Assembly: GCA_024690505.1 (NCBI GenBank)
Contig: JAILPA010000016.1
Span: forward strand, 1 to 50,582
Source of the DNA: Prevotella sp.
GTDB taxonomy: Bacteria > Bacteroidota > Bacteroidia > Bacteroidales > Bacteroidaceae
Direction of reading: 5' to 3'
Length of the DNA stretch: 50,582 nt
Positions within the stretch are counted from its first letter, which is position 1. Each line of letters starts with the position of its first letter. The notes beneath the pieces were generated by a model. The model made no database searches and was not told where the DNA came from. It saw only the letters and a list, made by a program, of their open reading frames with translations. Made by a program: the position numbers and the translations under genes. Shown here piece by piece: positions 15,964 to 25,288 of the stretch.

Positions 15964-17525
15964 AAAGACTCATCACCCTTTCAGTACTGGCCGGCCTGCT
16001 CGTACTCACGGCCAAGGCCCAAAGTGCCGATAATAATGCCCTCCGCAAACTGGGCATCGCTGAAATGGCCATCTCGGCCCTCTACGTAGACACGGTGAAC
16101 GAAGACCGGCTGGTGGAGGATGCCATACGCGGAATGCTGGAGAAACTCGACCCCCACTCCACCTACACCGATGCCAAGGAGACGAAAGAGATGAACGAAC
16201 CGCTGAACGGCTCGTTCGAGGGCATCGGCGTGCAGTTCAACATGGTGGAAGACACGCTCGTCGTCATACAGCCCGTTTCCAACGGCCCCTCCGAGAAGGT
16301 GGGCATCCTGGCCGGCGACCGCATCGTGGCAGTGGCTGACACCGCCATTGCCGGCGTGAAGATGTCGAAAGAAGAGATAATGAAGCGCCTGCGTGGGCCG
16401 AAAGGCACCGTGGCCCGGCTGAAAGTGGTGCGCATGGGCATTGCCGACACGCTGAAGTTCAACGTTGTGCGCGACAAGATTCCCGTCCATTCCATCGATG
16501 CCACCTATATGATCCGTCCCGGCATCGGCTACATACGTATCAGCAACTTCTCAGCCACCACCTACCAGGAGTTCCTCGAGAGCATGACGAAGCTCTACGC
16601 TCAGGGGATGCAAGACTTGGTGCTCGACCTACAGGGCAATGGCGGCGGCTATCTGCAGGCCGCTGCCGACCTGGCCGGTGAGTTCCTGAACCGGGGCGAC
16701 CTCATCGTCTACACCAACGGGCGTACCACAGGGCGGCGCAACTACAGGGCCACACAGGAGGGCAGCTTCCGCCAGGGCCGCGTGGTGGTACTTGTCGACG
16801 AGTACACCGCCTCGGCAGCCGAGATTGTGACCGGAGCCATACAAGACCAAGACCGCGGACAGGTGGTAGGCCGCCGCACCTTCGGCAAGGGACTGGTGCA
16901 ACGCCCCATCGACCTGCCCGACGGCTCGATGATACGCCTCACCATTGCACACTACTACACCCCTTCGGGCCGCTGCATACAGAAGCCCTATGAGAAAGGG
17001 AACAAGAAAAGCTACTCGGAGGACGTGGTCAACCGCCTGAAGAACGGCGAGCTGACCAGCCGCGACAGCATTCACTTTGCCGACTCGCTGAAGTTCCAGA
17101 CCCTGCGCGAACACCGCACGGTCTACGGCGGAGGCGGCATCATGCCCGACCACTTCGTGCCCCTCGACACCGCCCGCTATACCAAGTTCCATCGCGAGCT
17201 GGCCGCCAAGAGCGTCATCATCCAGCAGAACCTGCGCTTCGTGGACAAGAACCGCAAACAGCTGAAGAAGAAATACCCCACGTTTGACAAGTTCAAGGAG
17301 CTGTTCGACGTGCCCCAGGACTTCATCGACATGGTCGTCAGCGAGGGCGAAAAGCAGAACATCAAGCCCAAGGACGAAGAGGAACTGCAACGCACCATGC
17401 CCGAACTGAAACTGCAGCTGAAGGCGCTGGTGGCACGCGACCTGTGGGACATGAGCGAATACTACGCCATCATCAACGAACGCAGCGACATTGTCAACCG
17501 AGCCCTGGAGCTGCTACAGCCCTGA
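15960..17525 (+). CDS. S41-family C-terminal processing peptidase
   Basis: 521 residues from the ATG that overlaps the PAP2 gene stop. A signal peptide (1-20) is followed by an N-terminal helical part, a PDZ domain (about 85-165; GIGVQFNMVEDTLVV, GILAGDRIVAVADTAI) and the protease core (about 180-370). The catalytic pair is Ser285 in DEYTASAAEI and Lys310 in RTFGKGLVQ, 25 residues apart as in the Tsp/Prc family. The C-terminus is helical and charged. It should cleave C-terminal tails of periplasmic proteins. The same frame stays open upstream to 15177, but that stretch is the PAP2 gene read out of frame. Confidence 0.93.
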   Translation: MKRLITLSVLAGLLVLTAKAQSADNNALRKLGIAEMAISALYVDTVNEDRLVEDAIRGMLEKLDPHSTYTDAKETKEMNEPLNGSFEGIGVQFNMVEDTLVVIQPVSNGPSEKVGILAGDRIVAVADTAIAGVKMSKEEIMKRLRGPKGTVARLKVVRMGIADTLKFNVVRDKIPVHSIDATYMIRPGIGYIRISNFSATTYQEFLESMTKLYAQGMQDLVLDLQGNGGGYLQAAADLAGEFLNRGDLIVYTNGRTTGRRNYRATQEGSFRQGRVVVLVDEYTASAAEIVTGAIQDQDRGQVVGRRTFGKGLVQRPIDLPDGSMIRLTIAHYYTPSGRCIQKPYEKGNKKSYSEDVVNRLKNGELTSRDSIHFADSLKFQTLREHRTVYGGGGIMPDHFVPLDTARYTKFHRELAAKSVIIQQNLRFVDKNRKQLKKKYPTFDKFKELFDVPQDFIDMVVSEGEKQNIKPKDEEELQRTMPELKLQLKALVARDLWDMSEYYAIINERSDIVNRALELLQP

Positions 17526-17675
17526 CCCAAACCCAGAGCCTCTACCTAGTCCCAGAGTCCCTGCGGTCAAGAACTGCACAGGGGCTGTTGCAGTGCCGCA
17601 CCCCCTCGCACGCAGGCCGCAACATCCCCAATATTCTGTGAGACAAACGAGAAAGCGCAGTCCAATCTTTTGTCG

Positions 17676-17683
17676 TACCTTTG
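17676..17683 (+). promoter_or_regulatory. -7 box of the GH98 gene
   Basis: TACCTTTG, 30 bases before the ATG. No convincing -33 element was found. Confidence 0.55.
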
Positions 17684-17712
17684 CGGCCAAATAAAAACCA
17701 ATCGTACGACAA

Positions 17713-20700
17713 ATGAAAAGACTAACCACTTTCCTGTTGCTCAGCCTGCTATTCTGCTTGGCAACACAGACTGTTTCGGCCCAGCAGCGCCGACCCATTG
17801 ACTCGCAGCATCCGCTGTGGCTCGTGCATATCGACGTATGGAACTCTGCCGACCCACAGAAGATTATCAACCTTATCCCCGCAGACATAAGGCCCTTCGT
17901 CTGCATGAACCTCAGCCTCTCGTGCCAGTTCGACGAGGACACGAAGATGTACCGTATGCCACGTTGTGCCGTGCGCACCTACAAGTCGTGGGCTTCCGTC
18001 TGCCAGCAGAACGGCATGTGGTTCACCTGCCAGCCCGCCAGCGGCGGCCACACCCACATACAGGACGACGACCTGGAGACGTTCGAGTATTTCTTCAAGA
18101 CTTACCCCAACTTCCTTGGCTGGAACTACGCCGAGCAGTTCTGGGGCTTCGATGTTCCCAACAACGAGAGCTCCAGCACGCAGGCCTCACGCCTGGCCCT
18201 GTTTGCCAAGCTCGTGCCCATGCACCACAAGTATGGCGGCTTCCTCACCATTTCATTCTGCGGCAACATCTGGAGCCATCCGCTGAACCCCATGGGCATG
18301 ATGAAGCGCAACACCGAGCTGCTGAAGGCCTGTAAGGATTATCCCGAAGCCTGCCTGTGGCTCTACAAGTACACCACCAGCTCTTGCTGGTATGCCAACG
18401 AGAGCGTCACCTTCGGCCCCTTCGTCTCAGGTCTGGCCAAGAACTACGGTGTGCGCTACGACAACTGCGGCTACAACGGTGCCCTCGATGCCGTTCTGGG
18501 CGAGAACCACGGCAAGAAATATCCTGGCTCGGCCGGTATCGGTACTATCATGGAGCAGACCTGCGTCAACGGCGGTGCCGTTTGGGACGGTCCCGAGCTG
18601 ATTTGGACTGAGGACTTCCAGAACACCAGCAACACCACCGTCGACGGCTACACCCGCCGCAACTGGTCCACTTTCCCCAACTTCAAGGGCGTCTGGATTG
18701 ACATGTTCCGCCAGATTATCACGGGCCGCATGTACATTCCCACCCGAGAGGAGGTGGTAGGCAACATCAAGATTGCCGTGCAGAACGACATCTCGGTCAA
18801 TGCCTCGGGCAAGAACGACGAGGACAAGTTTGCCGCTTGGGGCAACCTCTATGACGGCGTGTACAAGCAGACCGACCCCTTCAACCGCAACAACGGCCAG
18901 TGGATGGACAATTTCTGGTATCTGAAGAGCACAGGCCGCTACGGCACCATACCCCTCGTCATAGCCCTGTACGACGACGTGGCCAAGAAGATTCCCGTGG
19001 TGGTGAAGAAGTCGGCCTACACCTCGCGCTGGGGTACCATCGCCAAGAAAACGGCCGATTTCAACGCACAATATCCCCAGGTGTCAGATGGCGACCTCTA
19101 CGTGAACCGCTTCCGCAACCAGCTCGTCACCTACACTCCCTACACCTATCTTAATAAAAAGAAGTTCGCCCGCGCCGGCATACCCCTGCAGTATAACACC
19201 TGTGACTCGCTGAAGCTGAGCTACGGCAAACTGACGGGCGGCATCGTGCGCGAATACGCTGACCACATCGAGTTCTACCTGAACAACTACCGCAGCGACT
19301 CGTCAAGCGTGGCACAGAACGACACCATCGTGCTGACAGGCGTCACCTCGAAGCCCTCGTGCAAGCTGACCAAGCACGCCACGGGAGCCACCGGCCAGAA
19401 GGCCTCCATCACCGACAGCACCTATAACGCCGAGGCCCAGACCTACAGAATCATTATGAGCCATATGGGCCCGCTGAACCTCACGGTGAACTGCACGGGA
19501 GCTGCCGACCGCAGCAACGCCGTCGACGGCATACCCGAAGCCACCAACCTGCCTACCCCACAGCAGCCTGAGCCCTTCGTAGGCCCCATCGTCATCGAGG
19601 CTGAGAACATGGACTACAAGAGCGTGAAGTCAGTGGCACTAACCCATAGCGGCTGGTGGGCTCAGGACTACAACGAGTTTGCCGGCATGGGCTACGTAGA
19701 GATGGGCACCAACAGCGCTGCCGCCCTGCGCCACCAGCTGAAACTTGACCAGGCCGGTACCTACGACATCTACATTCGCTACTGCAACTCGTCGAAGGCT
19801 GGCACTCTGAAAGTGTCGGTGAACGGAACGGCACAAAACCTGACCTGCGAGAAAGTGGCCAAGAACGACTGGCGCAAGCTGAAGGCTACTGCCGAACTGA
19901 AGGCCGGCACGAACGACCTCGTCATCACCAACACTGGCTCCACAGGCATGACCATCGACCAGATTATCTACATGCCGGCCGACACACCTGCCGAGAAGTT
20001 CCTCATCACCGTGCGCCAGTCAGAGCTCGGCACAGTCACTCCCAACGTCAGTGAAGCTGCCGAGGGCGAGACCGTCACCTTGACCATCACACCCAACGAC
20101 GGTTGCGTGCTGAAGGAGCTGCGCGTGGTCAACTCAGTCTACTACACCATGTCGAAGACCATCGCCATCAACGGACAGAACGAGGTGACCTTCCAGATGC
20201 CCGACGACAACGTGACGCTGCTCCCCGTCTTCCAGGACAACAGCATGAAGTACGTACTCGACTTCAGCACTGTACTCAACGGCAACTTCCCTGCCGGATG
20301 GCGCTGCGACCAGGGCAACGAGGTTCACGAGTATCCCAACAACTACAGCTCGGGCACACGCACCATGGCTGGCTTCACAGGCTATCAAGGCAAGGGTCTC
20401 TACTGGCGCGACGGCAATGCTGAGTACGGTCGTCAGACGGCATTCCCCCTGACACTTGAACCAGGCGACTACAAGCTCACCTTCGCCATGGCCGCATGGA
20501 AAGGCAGCCCACAGTACATGGTGTCCATACTGGATGCATCGACAGCAGACGTCATAGCATCTTCCGACAAGTACACAGCTACCCCCAACGCCAACGGCAG
20601 CAACAGTGCTAACCTCAGCGGGGCAGCACTACGCGAACTGAACTTCACCGTCAGCAAGGAAGGCAAGTACGTCATCAGCTTCATCGACCAAAGCACGGCA

Positions 20701-20913
20701 GGCGGACTGCACGAGTTCCTGTTGCTGGAGTGCACACTGCGCAAGACCAGTAGCACAGGCATCTTCTCGCCCGCTACCGAGACCGAAGACCTGATGCCCG
20801 TTGCCACCTACGACATGCAGGGCCGACAGGTTCCCGCTGGCTCACGCGGTATGCTCATCATCCGCACACCCGACGGCCGCACACGCAAGGTGTTCGTGCC
20901 GGGCCAGAGATGA
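17713..20913 (+). CDS. GH98 glycoside hydrolase, probable endoxylanase, multidomain
   Basis: 1066 residues, exported (signal peptide about 1-23). Residues about 30-380 match the GH98 catalytic domain: PLWLVHIDVWNSADPQKII, DIRPFVCMNLSLS, FLGWNYAEQFWGF and GVWIDMFRQIITGRMYIP. The GH98 C-terminal domain runs to about 610. Then come a CBM6/CBM35-like module (626-757; IEAENMDYKS, YDIYIRYCNSS), an InlB-like beta module (about 760-843), a jelly-roll module (845-1013) and a sorting-like tail (YDMQGRQVPAG ... RKVFVPGQR). The family contains blood-group endo-beta-galactosidases and endo-beta-1,4-xylanases. The GH10/GH43/GH3/esterase genes nearby favour an endoxylanase for highly decorated xylan. Confidence 0.82.
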   Translation: MKRLTTFLLLSLLFCLATQTVSAQQRRPIDSQHPLWLVHIDVWNSADPQKIINLIPADIRPFVCMNLSLSCQFDEDTKMYRMPRCAVRTYKSWASVCQQNGMWFTCQPASGGHTHIQDDDLETFEYFFKTYPNFLGWNYAEQFWGFDVPNNESSSTQASRLALFAKLVPMHHKYGGFLTISFCGNIWSHPLNPMGMMKRNTELLKACKDYPEACLWLYKYTTSSCWYANESVTFGPFVSGLAKNYGVRYDNCGYNGALDAVLGENHGKKYPGSAGIGTIMEQTCVNGGAVWDGPELIWTEDFQNTSNTTVDGYTRRNWSTFPNFKGVWIDMFRQIITGRMYIPTREEVVGNIKIAVQNDISVNASGKNDEDKFAAWGNLYDGVYKQTDPFNRNNGQWMDNFWYLKSTGRYGTIPLVIALYDDVAKKIPVVVKKSAYTSRWGTIAKKTADFNAQYPQVSDGDLYVNRFRNQLVTYTPYTYLNKKKFARAGIPLQYNTCDSLKLSYGKLTGGIVREYADHIEFYLNNYRSDSSSVAQNDTIVLTGVTSKPSCKLTKHATGATGQKASITDSTYNAEAQTYRIIMSHMGPLNLTVNCTGAADRSNAVDGIPEATNLPTPQQPEPFVGPIVIEAENMDYKSVKSVALTHSGWWAQDYNEFAGMGYVEMGTNSAAALRHQLKLDQAGTYDIYIRYCNSSKAGTLKVSVNGTAQNLTCEKVAKNDWRKLKATAELKAGTNDLVITNTGSTGMTIDQIIYMPADTPAEKFLITVRQSELGTVTPNVSEAAEGETVTLTITPNDGCVLKELRVVNSVYYTMSKTIAINGQNEVTFQMPDDNVTLLPVFQDNSMKYVLDFSTVLNGNFPAGWRCDQGNEVHEYPNNYSSGTRTMAGFTGYQGKGLYWRDGNAEYGRQTAFPLTLEPGDYKLTFAMAAWKGSPQYMVSILDASTADVIASSDKYTATPNANGSNSANLSGAALRELNFTVSKEGKYVISFIDQSTAGGLHEFLLLECTLRKTSSTGIFSPATETEDLMPVATYDMQGRQVPAGSRGMLIIRTPDGRTRKVFVPGQR

Positions 20914-20938
20914 TGTGGTCCTGCGGACGATTGATATG

Positions 20939-21104
20939 AAATTTTCTTTACGTCGATATTCCCACAAAAAGTGAAGGACAGCTTTGAGGGCGGAAAAGTA
21001 CCGCTTTTTAACCCTCAAAGCTGTCCTTTTCCACCCTCAAAGCGGTGCTTTTCCAAAATTCCCATTGCGAGGCGTTTTTCGGGAGTTTGAATTTTCCTTA
21101 CATC
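20939..21104 (-). repeat. Dispersed hairpin element, copy B
   Basis: Read on the minus strand it matches copy A over its whole length. It has a 17-bp perfect stem (20974-20990 with 21012-21028, AAGGACAGCTTTGAGGG). The ends carry ATGTAAGGAAAATTCAAA and ACGTAAAGAAAAT as direct repeats. Confidence 0.88.
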
Positions 21105-21206
21105 CTACCAACCCAACCAAGCTATTGCGATGTTGAACGAACCGCAAATAATTGTAATCATTGCAGAAAAAAGGCTATTTGCGTAATACTTGGTCGAACT
21201 CACGTA

Positions 21207-21235
21207 AAGACCGCAAAACGGTGTTTTGCGGTCTT
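21207..21235 (-). terminator. Terminator of the GH51-DUF3109 unit
   Basis: A 13-bp perfect stem AAGACCGCAAAAC / GTTTTGCGGTCTT with a 3-nt loop sits 10 bases past the DUF3109 stop. A wider pair GGCTATTTGC / GCAAATAGCC encloses it and reaches into the end of that gene. It could act on both strands. Confidence 0.7.
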
Positions 21236-21244
21236 CAAAGTTGC

Positions 21245-21889
21245 TCATGGCAAATAGCCCTGGGCCTTCAGCTCGGTGGCCATGGTGCAGAGCTCATCGT
21301 ACCATGCTCGCCCGAAACGGCGCACCAGCGGCCCTTCTAGAAAACGGTACAGGGGCAAGTGGAACCGCCGGCCTTTCTCGCGCCCACACTGGCAGATATC
21401 CCAGCGGTGGTAGTTCAGGGCTACAGTGCCATCGCTGAATGTCTTTTCGCGCACGGGATAGAGGGCACAGCTAATGGGTTTCACGAAGGCATCGGCAGCC
21501 TGACCGCCACGGCACTTCGCCCTGTAGGCCTTCTCCAGTGCGCACAGACAGCAGTGGGCTATCGGTGCGCCATCGGCCTCGATGGTGTCGTAGCAGGTAA
21601 ACACGCAGTCCTTGCCACCTACAATGCTCGTCACCAGCTCGCCGTCGCGGTCGGTATAGGCCACACCCTGACGGTCGATGACGGCTTGGGCCGAGGCACT
21701 GAGACTGCTCCACACATCGTCGAGACGGTCTTCTATCTCCATCACCTCGTCGAGGGTGACGGGAGCTCCGGCATCGCCCTCAATGCAACAGGCGCCGCGA
21801 CAGATGCTGAGGTCGCAGCAGAATTCTTCGGTCAGCAGGTCCGACGAGATAAGCACATCGCCCACCTGCAGGATGGGGGGTAGTTTCAT
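21245..21889 (-). CDS. DUF3109 family cysteine-rich protein
   Basis: 214 residues, cytosolic, rich in cysteine. The N-terminal cluster FCCDLSICRGACCIEGD, then DCVFTCYD, HCCLCALEKAYRAKC, KPISCALYP and the later DICQCG are typical of DUF3109, a family related to the YkgJ-type zinc/iron-sulfur-binding proteins. The function is unknown; a metal centre is likely. The ATG overlaps the stop of the GH51 gene by 4 bases, so its translation is probably coupled to an arabinofuranosidase with which it has no obvious link. Confidence 0.85.
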   Translation of the reverse strand: MKLPPILQVGDVLISSDLLTEEFCCDLSICRGACCIEGDAGAPVTLDEVMEIEDRLDDVWSSLSASAQAVIDRQGVAYTDRDGELVTSIVGGKDCVFTCYDTIEADGAPIAHCCLCALEKAYRAKCRGGQAADAFVKPISCALYPVREKTFSDGTVALNYHRWDICQCGREKGRRFHLPLYRFLEGPLVRRFGRAWYDELCTMATELKAQGYLP

Positions 21890-24546
21890 AGTTCTATAAC
21901 ACGCATGGTATAAGCCGGCAGGGCCAGGGGGTTACTGGTAGTGACGCGCTGGGTAGTGGCTTTCTGATCGTCAATGCTGGTGCCTGTGAAGTCGAGGCAC
22001 TCCTTTCCGGCGGGCAGTTCTGGCAGTCCAATGGTACTGAAATAGAGGGGCACGGGCAGGGCGTTCACCAGCTTCAGGTAGCGCCGGCCACTCTTCGTGT
22101 CGCGCACCAGCGAGGCTCCCACACGGTGGCGGTAGGCCTGGTTGACCTCTAAGCGGGTGCTGACGTAGCGGTCGCCTCCGTAGACCGAGAAGAGGCGCTG
22201 CACCTCGTAGGCCGGCGTGGTGCGCACGCGGGTGTTGGAGAAATAGATCATGTCGGGATTCCAGTTCGAGTGGCCGTCTTTGCAGAGCATGGGGGCATAG
22301 CTGGTCATCTCCACCACGTCGCCGTTGCGTTCAATGTCGGTCAGGTAGAGGGCCTCGGCCAGCGCCGTTTCAAGGTTGGGGCGCTTCACGCGGGTCGATG
22401 CCGCCCACTCGCCCAAGTACACCTTCGCTCCCTGACGGTCGTAGTCATCGTAATAGTTGCGGTTATGCATGAACCAGCCCGTCGACTCGTAGTAGTGCTC
22501 ATCGACCATGTACTGCAGATCGGGATGGCGGCGTGCCAGATCCCAGCCCTCCAGGTAGTCGGCACTGGGGGCATGGAAGGGTCCCACGGTGCCACAGATC
22601 TTGATGTCGGGGAACTTCGTGCGTATAGCCCGGCAAATCATCTCATAGCGCTCCTCGAACACGGTGCTGATGATGTCCTCGTTGCCAATGCCTATATATT
22701 TCAGGTGGAACGGCTCGGGATGACCGGCGTCGGCCCGCTTGCGTGCCCACTCACTGGTGTCAGGATTGCCATTGGCCCACTCAATAAGATGACATAATTC
22801 ATCGATGAAATCGGGCATTTTTGCCATTGGGATGCCTCCTTGCTGGCCACCCACCCCATCGGCATTGGCGGCCGAGTTCTGGCATGGCACGCCTGCGGCA
22901 AGGACAGGCAGCGGCTCGGCACCAATGTCCTCGCAGAACTGGAAATACTCGTAGAACCCTAGCCCGCGCGTCTGGTGGTAGTGCCAGATGTTGAAGTCGG
23001 GGCGTCGCTCCTCGAGCGGGCCGATGGTGTGGTGCCAATGGTAGATATTGTCCAGTCCTTGCCCGTGGCTCATGCAGCCGCCGGGAAAACGCACGAACTT
23101 GGGCTTCAGGGCGGCAATAATCTCGGCCAAGTCCTTGCGAAGGCCGTTCTTACGGTTCATAAAGGTCTCCTGCGGAAAGAGCGACACCATGTCAATGCCC
23201 ACATGGGCAGACTTCTGGGGAACGACGGCCAGGCGGGCCTTGTCGTCGCTGGCGGTGGCAGTGAGCACGGTGGCGTATTGCTGCCAATCGGCGCCCTTGG
23301 TGTTCAGCTTGGCCGAAGCCAGCACGGTGTTGTCCTGACCGACCAGCTGGATAGTGAACGTCTGCTTCTGGCCGCCGGCAAGGACGAACATGGAAAAGTC
23401 GTACTTCTTACCCTTCTCCACGACGATGCCGTCCCAGCCGTCATTCCACAGCGTGTCAGCAGGCCACAGCAGCGCGTAGTGAGGGTTGTTAGGATGCAGG
23501 GGGTGCTCCGTGGCAATCTCTATCGGGCGGCCAGAGTGCCAGGCCGTGGTGGCATTCCAGCCGTCATGGTCCTTGGCATTATATTCAAAGTCGCGGTTCT
23601 GCACTAGCTCGGCATAGAGTCCGCCGTCGGCCGCATAGCTGATGTCCTCGAAGAAGATGCCGATGAGCTTGTCGCTGATGGCCTTCTCTTGAGACAAGTC
23701 GACGTTGAGCGTTGCAAAAACTGCCGATTCCATCGAAGGCCTCAGCGTCTTGTCGTCATCGTGCATTCGTTCACCGGCGAGCCGCGAGGCATGTTCCGCG
23801 TCGATGTAATGCTGGCAGATGACATCTAAATCATCCGATGGAATCGGGAATTTTTGACCTTTGTGGCGTTTCCCCTCCACGTCGGCAGCATCGCGTCGCC
23901 AAAGTTCAGGATCAGCCAGCGTGGCGGGCTCGTCGGGGGTGAAATGGCGGAAATCGGGCGTCGCCTTCGTGTGGCGCAGACCTTGCTCCGACCTGTAATA
24001 GATGTCGAACCCGTCGGCTGCGGCCACCACCACCGGTTCCAGACACTGGCGGGTGCTCATGCGGGGGTAATCCTGCGGTCGCCAGGCGATGAGATTCTTC
24101 GAGTAGGCCACAGCAATAACCGGCGAGTGGTCGTTCACCTGAAACACCAGCCGCCACGAGCCATCCTGTGCACGGCACAACATGGGATGGAACATGCGCT
24201 TCTCGGCTCCCCAGGTGCCATAGTCGCTGCTGCACAGTTGCCCCACGTGTTGCCAGCTCTCGCTATCGGCCAGGCGCATGGCTATGTGCAGCCCGCTTCT
24301 TGCATCGGGCGAATAAACAAAAATGCTGTCGGTCGGCTGACCCATCACGGGAGAGGCCACGGCCAGCGCCACTGCCGCCGCCATCGCCGATTTAGTCGCC
24401 ACAGCTGCCGCTTTGGCCGTCACCACTGCAGTTTTGGTCGTCACCGCTGCAGTTTTGGCCGTCACTGCTACAGTTTTGGTCGTCACTGCTGCTAACTTAA
24501 TAACTGGCGCTGCCGCCACATTGAAAAGATGCTTTGCCATTCTCAT
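21886..24546 (-). CDS. GH51 alpha-L-arabinofuranosidase with N-terminal propeller-like region
   Basis: 886 residues. After an odd N-terminus of five 7-residue Ala/Val/Thr/Lys repeats (21-55) and a signal-like stretch ending SPVMG, residues about 72-235 resemble part of a GH43-type beta-propeller (FVYSPDARSGLHIA, LEPVVVAAADGFDIYYRS). GH51 proper starts near 270. It has a CBM4-like insert (about 300-450), the barrel with FVRFPGGCM, acid/base Glu623 in IGIGNED and nucleophile Glu713 in YLGEWAAS, and a C-terminal beta-sandwich. It should release arabinofuranose from arabinoxylan or arabinan. The N-terminal propeller alone looks too short to be active. The gene has its own promoter, divergent from the sigma-factor gene. 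Confidence 0.9.
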   Translation of the reverse strand: MRMAKHLFNVAAAPVIKLAAVTTKTVAVTAKTAAVTTKTAVVTAKAAAVATKSAMAAAVALAVASPVMGQPTDSIFVYSPDARSGLHIAMRLADSESWQHVGQLCSSDYGTWGAEKRMFHPMLCRAQDGSWRLVFQVNDHSPVIAVAYSKNLIAWRPQDYPRMSTRQCLEPVVVAAADGFDIYYRSEQGLRHTKATPDFRHFTPDEPATLADPELWRRDAADVEGKRHKGQKFPIPSDDLDVICQHYIDAEHASRLAGERMHDDDKTLRPSMESAVFATLNVDLSQEKAISDKLIGIFFEDISYAADGGLYAELVQNRDFEYNAKDHDGWNATTAWHSGRPIEIATEHPLHPNNPHYALLWPADTLWNDGWDGIVVEKGKKYDFSMFVLAGGQKQTFTIQLVGQDNTVLASAKLNTKGADWQQYATVLTATASDDKARLAVVPQKSAHVGIDMVSLFPQETFMNRKNGLRKDLAEIIAALKPKFVRFPGGCMSHGQGLDNIYHWHHTIGPLEERRPDFNIWHYHQTRGLGFYEYFQFCEDIGAEPLPVLAAGVPCQNSAANADGVGGQQGGIPMAKMPDFIDELCHLIEWANGNPDTSEWARKRADAGHPEPFHLKYIGIGNEDIISTVFEERYEMICRAIRTKFPDIKICGTVGPFHAPSADYLEGWDLARRHPDLQYMVDEHYYESTGWFMHNRNYYDDYDRQGAKVYLGEWAASTRVKRPNLETALAEALYLTDIERNGDVVEMTSYAPMLCKDGHSNWNPDMIYFSNTRVRTTPAYEVQRLFSVYGGDRYVSTRLEVNQAYRHRVGASLVRDTKSGRRYLKLVNALPVPLYFSTIGLPELPAGKECLDFTGTSIDDQKATTQRVTTSNPLALPAYTMRVIEL
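24382..24486 (-). repeat. Five 21-bp repeats encoding heptads in the GH51 N-terminus
   Basis: Encodes VTTKTVA, VTAKTAA, VTTKTAV, VTAKAAA and VATKSAM (residues 21-55) ahead of the hydrophobic signal segment. The units are nearly identical at DNA level. Confidence 0.85.
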
Positions 24547-24668
24547 CCCACTTCGCGTCTTTCGTTATTGTTTCCTGTCTTTGCAACGGACTACAGGCGA
24601 CCCTTACTCTATAATAATTATGGTGTATGTCCGCCCTGTTGCCCCCGCAAATAATCTGTTGTTGCGTG

Positions 24669-24676
24669 CAAAGATA
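24669..24676 (-). promoter_or_regulatory. -7 box of the GH51 unit
   Basis: TATCTTTG on the minus strand, about 123 bases before the GH51 start, implying a leader of over 100 nt. No clear -33 element. Confidence 0.5.
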
Positions 24677-24693
24677 CAAAGAATTGTCGGTTA

Positions 24694-24727
24694 TTTGCCG
24701 CTTTGTGGGAAAAAAGTTGTACCTTTG
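24694..24727 (+). promoter_or_regulatory. Promoter of the ECF sigma-factor gene
   Basis: TTTG (24694-24697), a 22-nt spacer and TACCTTTG (24720-24727), 45 bases before the ATG. It is divergent from the GH51 promoter. Confidence 0.6.
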
Positions 24728-24772
24728 CCGTAACTTTTCACTTCCACAGTCGTCTTAACCTAATAGAGAGCG

Positions 24773-25288
24773 ATGAAAGAAATCAGTTTCCGCACAGACG
24801 TGTTGCCGCTGAAGAACGAACTCTTCCGCTTGGCGCTCCGCATCACTCTCAACCATGCGGATGCCGAAGACGTAGTGCAGGAGACAATGATGAAAGTGTG
24901 GAACCGACGCGAGAGTTGGAACGAGATAGAGTCGATGGAAGCCTACTGTCTCACCATTTGCAGGAATCTGGCCCTCGACCGCCAGAAGCGGATGGAGAAC
25001 CAAAACGCCACACTCGATGAAGGGCACGACCGAGCCGACCGCTCCTACGCCTCGAACCCCGAGGAACAAGCTATGCAGCGCGACCGGGTGGCACTGGTAA
25101 GAAAGCTGATGGAAAAGCTGCCCGAGAAACAGCGCACCTGTATGCAGCTTCGCGACGTGGAGGGAAAGGCCTACAAAGACATCGCAGCCGTGATGGGTAT
25201 CACCGAGCAACAGGTGAAAGTGAACATCTTCAGGGCGCGACAGACAATAAAACAGAAATTCAACGAATACGAACAATATGGACTATAA
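24773..25288 (+). CDS. ECF-type RNA polymerase sigma factor
   Basis: 171 residues, with region 2 (FRLALRITLNHADAEDVVQETMMKVW, near 18-45) and region 4 (LPEKQRTCMQLRDVEGKAYKDIA then MGITEQQVKVNIFRARQTIKQ, near 115-160). It directs RNA polymerase to a set of promoters that cannot be named from the sequence. Its 3' end overlaps the next gene by 11 bases, and that gene encodes a small membrane protein likely to be its partner. Confidence 0.93.
   Translation: MKEISFRTDVLPLKNELFRLALRITLNHADAEDVVQETMMKVWNRRESWNEIESMEAYCLTICRNLALDRQKRMENQNATLDEGHDRADRSYASNPEEQAMQRDRVALVRKLMEKLPEKQRTCMQLRDVEGKAYKDIAAVMGITEQQVKVNIFRARQTIKQKFNEYEQYGL

Larger units (their letters stand above)
20914..21244. other. Intergenic region between convergent genes, 331 bp
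   Basis: Contains copy B of the dispersed hairpin element (20939-21104, minus orientation) and a terminator hairpin (21207-21235). No coding sequence is supported. Confidence 0.75.
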
